Of a stretch of DNA of 13,797 nucleotides, positions 7,080 through 13,797 are shown one piece after another. Within the stretch, counting starts at the first letter, position 1; each line of letters begins with the position of its first letter. The DNA lies in NCBI GenBank assembly GCA_937873435.1, contig CALMWM010000507.1:1-13797 (forward strand), given 5' to 3'. Source of the stretch: an uncultured Gallionellaceae bacterium (GTDB lineage: Bacteria; Pseudomonadota; Gammaproteobacteria; Burkholderiales; Sulfuricellaceae). A model generated the notes under the pieces. That model saw nothing but the letters and a program-made list of their open reading frames with translations. It was not told where the DNA came from and searched no databases. The translations under genes and the position numbers were made by a program.

Positions 7080-7175
7080 GTACCGACGGGGATTGGCTAT
7101 CCACACCAGTGCAAATTCGGGGGCATTTTCCGGGATGAAAGCGTATCCGGAATTTTATGTTTTCCAAATGACCGC
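7080..7175. mobile_element. Possible decayed insertion-sequence end
   Basis: The stretch contains spaced variants of one word: ATTTTCCGGGAT (about 7125), ATCCGGAATTTT (about 7145) and GTTTTCCAAAT (about 7159). Ends of IS21-family elements in proteobacteria carry several short direct repeats of this general look (TTTTCCGGAAT). No transposase or istB remnant is visible nearby. This is recall-based resemblance, not a match I could test. Confidence 0.25.
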
Positions 7176-7332
7176 TTCATTTCCTGTAGCAGCCAGATGC
7201 AGAGGTGAAGTCAATCGGCTATCAGGGCAAGGTGCTTGCGTTTTCGACTTTACATAAGCCAGATCAACATATGTTCCGGGCAATAAAGTCGTAATGAGGT
7301 AATGCGCCAAAACCAGCACCTGTGAACTCGGT

Positions 7333-8730
7333 TCAAGTCGTATAGTCAATCCCATTCTGGATCACACCGATAACAGCGGCTTGGTTTTCAGTGGATTCAG
7401 CGAATCCAACAAGAACCTGTTCACGGGCTTGAGCATGACCATCGAGCTGCGAATACCAGTAGGCAACACCGTTAGACTCGCCTGCTCGATGTAAAACGTT
7501 CTGGTACATCTGGTCTACGAACTGGTGGTCGCTAAGGTTCCCGTAGGTGTTTTTGAATTCGACGCTGGTGGTAAATCCAGTAGCGATTGTGGTGAGAGGC
7601 ACATTCAAGTCGGCTTGAGCGATCCAGTATGCAAGACCGACCTTATCCGGCGCACGATTAAAGGCTGCTTGATACAGGCGATAGACCTGGCCTGCATCGG
7701 CAAGCCCTGCGAGATTGAATCCCGCATTGGGATTGCCTGAGATATCCAGGGCAATTTTGGCGTCGGAGAATTGAAGCCGTTCAATGTTGGTGAGCGTATC
7801 AACGCCGCTTCCGCTGTTGCCGGTAACCAGGAGCCTGCCGCTACTGTCCTGAGTGAGGGAGTAGCTTTGACGGTTTCCGGAAAACGATACGGTATCCGTT
7901 CCGGCGCCCCCGTCGATGCTGTGCGTCCCCTGCCCCGGAACAATTAACTCGTTGAGGCTTGAACCAAGAATAGCGCTGTTCCCCCCAACTGAAAGCACCC
8001 ATTGGTTGCTCGACGGGGCTGTTGCTCCATAGAGGAAATCCAGCGCAAGGATGTCGTATGGCCGGAGATCGGGGCCAGCATAGTCCCCGTTGTACGACAT
8101 CACGGTATTCGTGCTGTTGTCTTCGCTGGTAGGTAGATAGGGCGGAGCATTGTTGCCGACACCGCCTCCGCCGAATTGGTTGTAGTTTCCCGGATGCTTG
8201 AGACCTAGTGCATGCCCCAGTTCGTGGAGCGCCATATCCTCGAACTGAAGATTCCCCACATTCACCGAGGTACCGTCAGGAAGAACGTATACACGATTGA
8301 GGTCATATTTAACGCTGTTCAGATTGAACCAGATGTCGCCGGCAGCATTTAAATTTCCGTTGGTATCTCCGCCATTCGGTACGTAGCCATTAGCATCCCC
8401 AAGCGACGCTGCGTCGTATTTCATAGCCCCCACCATGATAATGGCAGCATTCGGATCGGAAACTTCAGTGAACTTGAGTCCGGGAATTGCTTTCGCAAGC
8501 ACCGCAAATTCATTCCATACGAGATCCCGATGTACGCTGTCAAGCGCCGAGAAAGTGGAATAATCCTGCGCAGAAAAATTAGTGATTCCCGCCTGCTGGT
8601 AATAACTGGGCAACGCATCCATGAAGCCATAAGTGACTTCGGTCGGCGTGCCGAAAGAAAGCGCGCTATTCCACCGGGCATCGGCAGCTCGCAGGAGTGC
8701 ATCGATGCGGTAATCGTTCGAGATACCCAC
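7333..8730 (-). CDS. Serralysin-like M10 metalloprotease with C-terminal DUF4214-like region
   Basis: The protein has 465 residues from GTG 8730. An ATG six bases upstream is in frame, but AAGGAG abuts it directly and is ideally spaced from the GTG. Numbering from that ATG: zinc site HELGHALGLKH (171-181), the HEXXHXXGXXH signature of metzincins; Met-turn TVMSYN with M213 and the Y216 ligand seen in serralysins; one RTX-like nonapeptide IDGGAGTDTVSF (about 274-285); then two similar blocks, VYRLYQAAFNRAPDKVGLAYW (351-371, in parts) and VDQMYQNVLHRAGESNGVAYW (407-427, in parts), typical of DUF4214. No N-terminal signal peptide is present, which fits type I secretion with a C-terminal signal. 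Serralysins carry several RTX repeats; here there is essentially one. Codon choice is less G+C-rich than in neighbours, suggesting acquisition. No T1SS genes or inhibitor are nearby. Confidence 0.85.
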   Translation of the reverse strand: MGISNDYRIDALLRAADARWNSALSFGTPTEVTYGFMDALPSYYQQAGITNFSAQDYSTFSALDSVHRDLVWNEFAVLAKAIPGLKFTEVSDPNAAIIMVGAMKYDAASLGDANGYVPNGGDTNGNLNAAGDIWFNLNSVKYDLNRVYVLPDGTSVNVGNLQFEDMALHELGHALGLKHPGNYNQFGGGGVGNNAPPYLPTSEDNSTNTVMSYNGDYAGPDLRPYDILALDFLYGATAPSSNQWVLSVGGNSAILGSSLNELIVPGQGTHSIDGGAGTDTVSFSGNRQSYSLTQDSSGRLLVTGNSGSGVDTLTNIERLQFSDAKIALDISGNPNAGFNLAGLADAGQVYRLYQAAFNRAPDKVGLAYWIAQADLNVPLTTIATGFTTSVEFKNTYGNLSDHQFVDQMYQNVLHRAGESNGVAYWYSQLDGHAQAREQVLVGFAESTENQAAVIGVIQNGIDYTT

Positions 8731-8736
8731 AGTCAT

Positions 8737-8742
8737 CTCCTT
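8737..8742 (-). promoter_or_regulatory. Ribosome binding site deciding a GTG start for the metalloprotease
   Basis: On the minus strand AAGGAG is followed by ATGACTGTG. The ATG has zero spacing and cannot be well served, while the in-frame GTG is six bases away, which is optimal. The start is therefore placed at 8730 rather than 8736. Confidence 0.65.
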
Positions 8743-8926
8743 ATCTACATTTTGTGAAAGAATCCTGCTGGAAGGGCTGGCTATGAATTAACAGCCAATG
8801 ATGCTTAATCAAAGGAAACAGCACTACTTATTGATTTATAGACGGTAATACCTCGCTTTACCAAAGCAAACCCAAATCCGCGACTATTTCATGGTCAGGT
8901 TGCTAGTGACGTTAGCGAAGGCTTTG

Positions 8927-8956
8927 ACCGGCCGGCCTGAAGGCACCGGTTTTTTT
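8927..8956 (+). terminator. Intrinsic-terminator-like hairpin with T-run, no upstream + gene
   Basis: ACCGG (8927-8931) pairs with CCGGT (8946-8950), and an inner stem GCC-TGAA-GGC (8935-8944) is separated by a small internal loop. Seven T residues follow (8950-8956). The orientation fits transcripts running rightwards, yet the nearest + gene upstream ends at 6230 and the intervening genes are on the minus strand. It may end an unannotated small RNA or block read-through antisense to the protease. Confidence 0.6.
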
Positions 8957-8988
8957 ACCGTCTCTGCCGAATGCCCCCCCGCGCAATT

Positions 8989-8997
8989 TGTTAAAAT
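8989..8997 (+). promoter_or_regulatory. Extended -10 promoter element of the SNF2 helicase gene
   Basis: TGTTAAAAT fits TGnTATAAT with one hexamer mismatch. A transcription start would fall around 9003-9006, at or next to the two candidate ATG codons, so the mRNA may be leaderless or nearly so. Confidence 0.45.
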
Positions 8998-9002
8998 GCG
9001 GG

Positions 9003-12000
9003 ATGATGAATCCCTCCCTCCCCTATACCCGCGCCGATGTCGTGCGCTGGCTCGGCCAGCGCGAAGTGCTCAAGGGACAGCTGTACCTGGATGCGGTCAG
9101 CCGCCTGGATATTCAGCCTGAACGCATTGTTGCCTTGGTCAAAGGCACCATGCCTTTCCCTTACGAAGTCGAAATCGAATTTTTCACGGATCGCGCCGGA
9201 AAAATCGAAATCGACGCGCTGTGTTCCTGCCCGGTAGCGCATAATTGCAAACATACCGCCGCCACGCTGCTGGCCGCGCTCGAACGCCAGGCCGCGCCGA
9301 AACGGGTCAACCCGGAGGTGCTCAAGTGGCTGGAATCGTTCCGCCGCGCGGTTTCCACCGGGAAAAACAGCAAACCGGCCAAATCCGCCGAGCGCCTGTT
9401 TTATGTGCTGGGCCGGAAATATGCTTCCGACCCTTACGCGATTGCGATGCTGAAAGGGCGCATCGGGGCGGACGGCTGTCCCGCTTCCGGGGTGGTGGAC
9501 TGGAGCAACATCGATCGCGCGCTGGTGCAGCCGCCCAAGTTCGTCGACGAGGAGGATCTCGCGATCCTGCGCCTGCTGTGGGCGCAACAAGGCAAGAGCG
9601 TCCATTTCGGGATTTTTCCGCTGTCCGGGCGCTATGGCGGTGAGCTGCTGACGCGCCTGCTGGCCTGCGGGCGCTTGTTTTTCCGCGCCCCCTCCGCGAG
9701 CCGCTGGGATTACAACGCCGCGCTGCATCCCTTGCGCACCGGCGAAACGCGCAGCGGCACGCTGGAGTGGCAAGTCGGCCCCGACGGCGCGATGATGCCG
9801 CAGGTGGTCGCCGCGCCTGCCGCGAGCGCCGTGCTGTTTCTGGACGAACCGTGGTATCTGGATGTGGCAGAGTTCCAGCTCGGGCGCTTGCAAGTGCCTT
9901 ATCCGGCCCACCAGTTGGCGCGCTTGATGGAGATGCCGCCGCTATCCGAGGCGGATATTCCGGTGGTGGTCGGCGCGTTGCGCGAGTTGGCGCCGGATTT
10001 GCCGCCGCCGGTCGCGGCGGACGAATTGCGGGTGATCGACGCGCCGCCGATGCCGCTGCTGGCACTGGGAACGCTGAAAGTCAACGGCATATCCGGCTTT
10101 CGCGGTTATAGCTATGCGACCCGGCTATTCGATTTCGCCCACCCGCGTTTCCGTTACGGCGACGTGCTGGTTGCGGCGGACGACCCGGCGGAATTCATCG
10201 TCGCACCGAACGGCGAGACGGTGCACGTCAAGCGCCGCCTCGACGTGGAAAAACGCCTGCTCAAATCCCTGGAGAATTACGGCCTCGCCAAGGCACCGCC
10301 GTATGCACTGTATTCCAGTCACGACGCGCCGCAACCGCTGTATGCGCTGGAAAGCGACAGCACCTGGAGCGACTTCATGACCAGCGACGTGCCGCGCTTG
10401 CGCGCCGCTGGCTGGGAAGTCGAAATCCCCGCCGGTTTTCGCCATGTCAGCGTGGAAATCTCGGCGTGGGAAGCCGATTTCGAGGAAAACGACAGCGGCT
10501 GGCTCAGCTTCGATATGGGCATCGTCGTGGAAGGCCGGCGTTTGCCGCTGGCGCCGCTGCTTTACGACCTGTTCCAGCGCGATCCGCGCTGGCTCGACGC
10601 CGACCAGTTGAAGCGCATCGCGATCGACGAGACCGTGACGCTGATCCTGGCCGACGGGGCGCGGGCTGTCGTTCCCGCCGAGCGCCTGAAACCCATCGCC
10701 GCCACCCTGATCGACCTGTTCGACGCCCGTCCCGAGGGTGCGCTGCGCGTTTCCCGGCTGGATGCGCCGCGCCTGGCCGAGCTCTCGCGCCAGGCGCACT
10801 GGCAATTCAAGGGCGCGGAAGCAGTGCGGCGCCTGGCCGACAGGCTCAAGCACAGCGCCGGCATCCAGCCGGTTTCGCCGCCCGCCGGGTTGGGAATCCA
10901 GCTGCGCCCCTATCAGCTGGAGGGGCTGGCGTGGCTGCAATACCTGCGCGAGCAGGAGCTCTCCGGCATCCTCGCCGACGACATGGGTCTGGGCAAGACC
11001 GCCCAGGCGCTGGCTCACCTGCTGCTGGAAAAGGAAGCGGGGCGACTCGACCGCCCGGCGCTAGTGGTGTTGCCGACTTCGCTGATCTTCAACTGGAAAC
11101 GCGAGGCCGAGCGCTTCGCCCCCGACCTCAAGATTCTCTCGCTGCACGGCAAGGATAGGGCCGAGCGCTTTTCCCTGATCCTCGAACACGATGTAGTGCT
11201 CACCACTTACCCCTTGTTGTGGCGCGACGAGGAAACCATCGCCGCTCAGGACTATCACCTGCTGATCCTCGACGAGGCGCAAACCGTCAAGAACGCCGCC
11301 AGCCAAGCCGCCCGCGTGGTGCGCAAGATCAAGACGCGCCATCGCCTGTGCCTCACCGGCACGCCGCTGGAAAACCATCTCGGCGAACTGTGGTCGCAAT
11401 TCGATTTCCTGTTGCCGGGTTTCCTCGGCGACGCCAAAAGCTTCACCAAAACCTGGCGCACCCCGGTGGAAAAGCACGGCGACAAGCTGCGCCGCGACCT
11501 GCTGGCCAAGCGCGTCAAGCCGTTCATCCTGCGTCGGCGCAAGGAAGACGTGGCCAAGGAACTGCCGCCCAAGACCATCATCGTCCGCACCATGGAGCTC
11601 GAAGGCGGCCAGCGCGACCTCTACGAAACCGTGCGCAGCGCCATGGATCAGCGGGTGCGCGACGAAATCGCCGCCAAGGGCTTCGCCCGCAGCCAGATCG
11701 TGATTCTCGACGCCCTGCTCAAGCTGCGCCAGGTATGCTGCGACCCGCGCCTGCTGAAAAGCGCCGGGGCGCATCACGTCAAGGAACGCGCCAAGCTCGA
11801 CCTGCTGATGGAAATGCTGCCGGAACTGGTGGACGAGGGGCGGCGGGTGCTGGTGTTCTCGCAGTTCACCTCGATGCTCGCCCTGATCGAGCCGGAACTG
11901 GTGCGCGCCAAGCTGGGCTACGTGATGCTCACCGGCGAAACCCAGGATCGCGAAAGCGCGGTGCGGCGTTTCCAGGACGGCGAGGTGCCGGTTTTCCTGA

Positions 12001-12317
12001 TCAGCCTCAAGGCCGGCGGCGTCGGCCTGAACCTCACCGCCGCCGACACGGTGATCCACTACGACCCGTGGTGGAACCCGGCGGTGGAAAACCAGGCCAC
12101 CGACCGCGCCCACCGCATTGGCCAGTCGAAAAAAGTCTTCGTCTACAAACTGGTGGTATCCGGCAGCATCGAGGAAAAAATCCTCGCCTTGCAGGACAAG
12201 AAAGCCGCGCTGGCCGCCGGCATCCTTTCCGAAGACGCCAACGGGCTGGCCAAATTCGGCGCATCCGACATCGCCGCGCTGCTCGCGCCGTTGCCGGTGG
12301 AACCGGGGAAACGCTAA
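9003..12317 (+). CDS. SWIM zinc-finger SNF2-family helicase/ATPase
   Basis: The protein has 1104 residues from ATG 9003; ATG 9006 is equally possible and no Shine-Dalgarno favours either. A TTG further upstream is less likely because the extended -10 lies across it. Domain order: SWIM zinc finger with C74-x-C76-x5-C82-x-H84 (CSCPVAHNCKH); a long poorly conserved middle (about 100-620); then the two RecA-like lobes of a Snf2/Swi2 ATPase. Visible motifs: Walker A DMGLGKT (GLGKT 662-666), Walker B as DEAQ (757-760, a usual bacterial form), LTGTPLEN near 784, and in the second lobe LKAGGVGLNLT and DRAHRIGQ (1034-1041). These enzymes translocate on duplex DNA or remodel DNA-bound proteins such as RNA polymerase; the role here is unknown. 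No restriction or methylase partner is adjacent, so an anti-phage role is not indicated. dusC follows after 17 bases. Confidence 0.94.
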   Translation: MMNPSLPYTRADVVRWLGQREVLKGQLYLDAVSRLDIQPERIVALVKGTMPFPYEVEIEFFTDRAGKIEIDALCSCPVAHNCKHTAATLLAALERQAAPKRVNPEVLKWLESFRRAVSTGKNSKPAKSAERLFYVLGRKYASDPYAIAMLKGRIGADGCPASGVVDWSNIDRALVQPPKFVDEEDLAILRLLWAQQGKSVHFGIFPLSGRYGGELLTRLLACGRLFFRAPSASRWDYNAALHPLRTGETRSGTLEWQVGPDGAMMPQVVAAPAASAVLFLDEPWYLDVAEFQLGRLQVPYPAHQLARLMEMPPLSEADIPVVVGALRELAPDLPPPVAADELRVIDAPPMPLLALGTLKVNGISGFRGYSYATRLFDFAHPRFRYGDVLVAADDPAEFIVAPNGETVHVKRRLDVEKRLLKSLENYGLAKAPPYALYSSHDAPQPLYALESDSTWSDFMTSDVPRLRAAGWEVEIPAGFRHVSVEISAWEADFEENDSGWLSFDMGIVVEGRRLPLAPLLYDLFQRDPRWLDADQLKRIAIDETVTLILADGARAVVPAERLKPIAATLIDLFDARPEGALRVSRLDAPRLAELSRQAHWQFKGAEAVRRLADRLKHSAGIQPVSPPAGLGIQLRPYQLEGLAWLQYLREQELSGILADDMGLGKTAQALAHLLLEKEAGRLDRPALVVLPTSLIFNWKREAERFAPDLKILSLHGKDRAERFSLILEHDVVLTTYPLLWRDEETIAAQDYHLLILDEAQTVKNAASQAARVVRKIKTRHRLCLTGTPLENHLGELWSQFDFLLPGFLGDAKSFTKTWRTPVEKHGDKLRRDLLAKRVKPFILRRRKEDVAKELPPKTIIVRTMELEGGQRDLYETVRSAMDQRVRDEIAAKGFARSQIVILDALLKLRQVCCDPRLLKSAGAHHVKERAKLDLLMEMLPELVDEGRRVLVFSQFTSMLALIEPELVRAKLGYVMLTGETQDRESAVRRFQDGEVPVFLISLKAGGVGLNLTAADTVIHYDPWWNPAVENQATDRAHRIGQSKKVFVYKLVVSGSIEEKILALQDKKAALAAGILSEDANGLAKFGASDIAALLAPLPVEPGKR

Positions 12318-12334
12318 GCCTCCTTCAAGCTGCC

Positions 12335-13291
12335 ATGCGCCTGATCCTCGCCCCCATGGAAGGCCTTGCCGACGCACCGATGCGCGACGTGCTGACGCGT
12401 ATCGGCGGTATCGATTTATGCGTCGCCGAGTTCGTGCGGGTAACCGACCACCTGGTGCCGCGCCAGAAATTCCTGCGCACCGTGCCGGAACTGGACAACG
12501 GCGGGCGCACGCCCAACGGCACGCCGGTACGGGTGCAACTGCTCGGCCACGATACGGCCTGCCTTGCCGAGAATGCCGTTGTGGCGGCGGAATTGGGCGC
12601 ACCGGGGATCGACCTCAATTTCGGCTGCCCCTCGCCCAGCGTCAACCGCCACGGCGCCGGCGCGATCCTGTTGAACCAGCCGGAACGCTTGTTCGCCATC
12701 GTCGCCGCGGTACGCCGTGCACTGCCGGCGGAAATCCCGCTCAGCGCCAAAATGCGCCTGGGAGTGGACGACACCGGTCTGGCCCTGGACTGCGCCCGCG
12801 CCGTGGAATCCGGCGGCGCTGCGGAACTCGTCGTCCACGCCCGCACCCGCGCCGACCGCTTCCGTCCGCCGGCGCGCTGGGAATGGCTGGCGCAGATCCG
12901 CGAAACCCTGGCGATTCCCGTGATCGCCAACGGCGACGTGTGGTTGCCGCAGGACTGGACGCACATCCGCACGGTGAGCGGCTGCGCCGACGTGATGCTG
13001 GGGCGCGGGCTGATCACCCGGCCCGACCTGGCGCGCCGCATCCGCGCCGGGGAAAATACGCCAGCGATGGCGTGGAGCGAATTGCTGCCCTGGATCGTCG
13101 ACCACTACAGCCAGCTCCGCAACGCGATGAATCCGCGCCACGCGCCGGGACGCCTCAAGCAATGGCTGGGAATGCTGCGCGCCGCCTACCCCGAAGCCGG
13201 AGTATTGCACCGCGAATTGCGAGTCCTGCACGATCCGGCCCAGGTTGCACACCGCCTGGAAAGCGCCGGGGATGAATGCCGACAGGAATGA
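12335..13291 (+). CDS. dusC: tRNA-dihydrouridine synthase C
   Basis: A 318-residue FMN enzyme that reduces uridine in the tRNA D-loop (position 16 for the DusC class). The start MRLILAPMEGLADAPMRDVL carries the family's APMEG flavin-binding strand. FVRVTDHLVP, VRVQLLG and GIDLNFGCPSPSVN follow, with the catalytic proton-donor Cys at residue 98, the same number as in E. coli DusC. AKMRLG, ELVVHARTR, IPVIANGDVW and DVMLGRG complete the TIM barrel, and RIKQW-like GRLKQWLGMLR lies in the C-terminal helical domain. Length and motif spacing fit DusC better than DusA or DusB. The ATG lies 17 bases after the SNF2 stop with no good Shine-Dalgarno, so co-transcription and perhaps translational coupling are likely. 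Confidence 0.94.
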   Translation: MRLILAPMEGLADAPMRDVLTRIGGIDLCVAEFVRVTDHLVPRQKFLRTVPELDNGGRTPNGTPVRVQLLGHDTACLAENAVVAAELGAPGIDLNFGCPSPSVNRHGAGAILLNQPERLFAIVAAVRRALPAEIPLSAKMRLGVDDTGLALDCARAVESGGAAELVVHARTRADRFRPPARWEWLAQIRETLAIPVIANGDVWLPQDWTHIRTVSGCADVMLGRGLITRPDLARRIRAGENTPAMAWSELLPWIVDHYSQLRNAMNPRHAPGRLKQWLGMLRAAYPEAGVLHRELRVLHDPAQVAHRLESAGDECRQE

Positions 13292-13364
13292 CGAACCGGA
13301 TTCCATGACTGAAATTGCGTCGAAGTTTGGCGCTTTCGATGCAAAGAAGATCGATTCGGATAGC

Positions 13365-13394
13365 TTGGCGCACTGAAAGCCAGCCTGCTATAAA
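13365..13394 (+). promoter_or_regulatory. Sigma70-like promoter of the terminal gene
   Basis: TTGGCG (13365-13370), an 18-base spacer ending in TGC, and TATAAA (13389-13394) form a -35 plus extended -10 promoter. Transcription would begin near 13401 and leave a leader of about 165 nt before the next start codon. Confidence 0.55.
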
Positions 13395-13408
13395 TAAAAG
13401 AGAAAAGC

Positions 13409-13541
13409 GATCAGCAAAGGTAGCTAACCCCAATACCCCATGACCAATATCGACCGTTTCGATCGAACTAGCGGGATGGGGTGGCATACGGTTGGTGCAA
13501 ATTCCTTACGCTGATATTTCCTGCAAGGCCTGCTCAGTTTT
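13409..13541 (+). promoter_or_regulatory. Structured 5' leader, possible riboswitch-like element of unknown class
   Basis: ATCAGC (13410-13415) can pair with GCTGAT (13510-13515) and close a domain of about 100 nt. Inside it ACCCCAT (13435-13441) matches ATGGGGT (13476-13482) perfectly, and ATCGA/TCGAT (13449-13453/13459-13463) makes a small inner hairpin. ACCAA (13443-13447) and TTGGT (13492-13496) offer a competing or pseudoknot pairing. After the domain, CTGA (13511-13514) can instead pair with TCAG (13534-13537) just before a T-run, which would be a switch-like arrangement. The AAAGG...AACC start faintly recalls c-di-GMP-I aptamers, but the GAAA tetraloop and the CGCAAAGCC core are absent, so no class is assigned. 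Confidence 0.4.
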
Positions 13542-13565
13542 TCATACCCCGTGGAGGGTCATATC

Positions 13566-13797
13566 ATGAGCTTCTCTACCCAATCCTTTAGTGCCCCAGT
13601 CGCGGCGTCACCTTCAGCCACCTCATACACCAGCGGAACATTCAGCGCGACAATAACCGGAATTGGTGAAAACCAAATAATGGGCTCATGGCGCTACACG
13701 GGTACTTACAGCTTCACAGATTCAACATATCAATTATTTAGTGGCAGCAAGAATTTTTCCGGCACATTGTTGGGATATTCGACCAACGGGAGTAACA
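13566..13797 (+). CDS. Unrecognised Ser/Thr-rich protein, N-terminal part (cut by window end)
   Basis: A strong ribosome site GGAGGG (13553-13558) lies seven bases before the ATG, and the frame stays open for 77 codons to the window end. The product starts MSFSTQSFSAPVAASPSATS and is over one third Ser plus Thr, with many Gly, Tyr and Asn, no Cys and no hydrophobic signal peptide. Alternating polar/aromatic stretches such as GSWRYTGTYSFTDSTYQLF suggest a beta-rich secreted or surface protein, perhaps a type I-exported one like the metalloprotease, but no domain is recognised. Base composition is visibly more AT-rich than in dusC. It is preceded by its own promoter and a long folded leader. 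The gene call is fairly secure; the function is unknown. Confidence 0.72.
   Translation, partial: MSFSTQSFSAPVAASPSATSYTSGTFSATITGIGENQIMGSWRYTGTYSFTDSTYQLFSGSKNFSGTLLGYSTNGSN

Larger units (their letters stand above)
6876..7332. other. Gap between the DUF2058 and metalloprotease genes
   Basis: This stretch of 457 bases holds no gene I can support. Several open frames exist on both strands but none has a ribosome site or recognisable protein. What can be seen is a minus-strand extended -10 element near 6950 and a short stretch at about 7080-7175 that resembles a degraded insertion-sequence end. No clear intrinsic terminator for the metalloprotease gene was found. Confidence 0.55.

Noticed and set aside
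6903..7257. Several + and - frames of 60-101 codons in the DUF2058/protease gap
   Set aside because: They overlap each other, lack ribosome sites and have no recognisable motifs; they are probably chance frames over an IS scar.
9003..12317. SNF2 helicase as part of an anti-phage defence system
   Set aside because: No methylase, nuclease or other defence partner is adjacent. The SWIM-SNF2 arrangement followed by dusC looks like a common housekeeping-type bacterial helicase.
11061..12602. 513-codon minus-strand frame opposite the SNF2 helicase and dusC
   Set aside because: It spans the boundary of two clearly identified + genes and its translation shows no domain.
13305..13376. Small + frame of 23 codons just after dusC (MTEIASKFGAFDAKK...)
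   Set aside because: It has no Shine-Dalgarno, ends across the promoter of the next gene, and is too short to judge. It could be a gene remnant.
13409..13500. c-di-GMP-I (GEMM) riboswitch before the last gene
   Set aside because: Only the AAAGG...AACC beginning is suggestive; the GAAA tetraloop and CGCAAAGCC receptor core are absent.
1..13797. CRISPR array, tRNA or rRNA genes
   Set aside because: No regularly spaced repeats, cloverleaf-like T-loop signatures or rRNA-like stretches were seen on either strand.

Overview
The window looks like chromosomal DNA from a high-G+C Gram-negative proteobacterium, most likely a betaproteobacterium. LPS Kdo transferase and DusC-type and DUF2058 (YaiL-like) proteins point to a Gram-negative proteobacterium. 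The gene order and the palindromic intergenic repeats recall the Nitrosomonadales/Gallionellales, but that placement is inference, because no 16S or other lineage marker is present.

Left part (1-5142, all + strand): the 3' part of waaA (Kdo transferase), a palindromic REP-like intergenic element, a two-gene toxin-antitoxin module (Phd/YefM-type antitoxin plus PIN-domain VapC-type toxin), then glmU and glmS. glmS makes glucosamine-6-phosphate and glmU turns glucosamine-1-phosphate into UDP-GlcNAc, so with waaA this is an envelope-precursor neighbourhood (LPS and peptidoglycan) interrupted by a TA cassette. The glmU-glmS gap holds a nested inverted repeat, and GlmS carries an 18-residue internal near-duplication.

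Middle part (5143-8990): an EamA/DMT-family transporter (+), then two minus-strand genes, a DUF2058 protein and a serralysin-like zinc metalloprotease with a C-terminal DUF4214-like region. The gaps around the last two contain no convincing gene. One stretch (about 7080-7175) resembles a decayed insertion-sequence end. The metalloprotease is less G+C-rich in codon choice than its neighbours and looks like an accessory gene for a type I-secreted protein, but no secretion genes are in the window.

Right part (8927-13797, + strand): a terminator-like hairpin with no obvious gene to terminate, a large SWIM-SNF2 helicase, dusC (tRNA dihydrouridine synthase), and then an AT-richer tail. The tail has a good extended -10 promoter, a leader of about 165 nt that can fold into a closed multi-helix domain, and the first 77 codons of an unrecognised Ser/Thr-rich protein cut by the window end.

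The most notable signals are the unclassified structured leader before the last gene, the orphan terminator in the protease/helicase divergent gap, the GlmS insertion, and the protease with a single RTX-like motif and a duplicated DUF4214-like tail.
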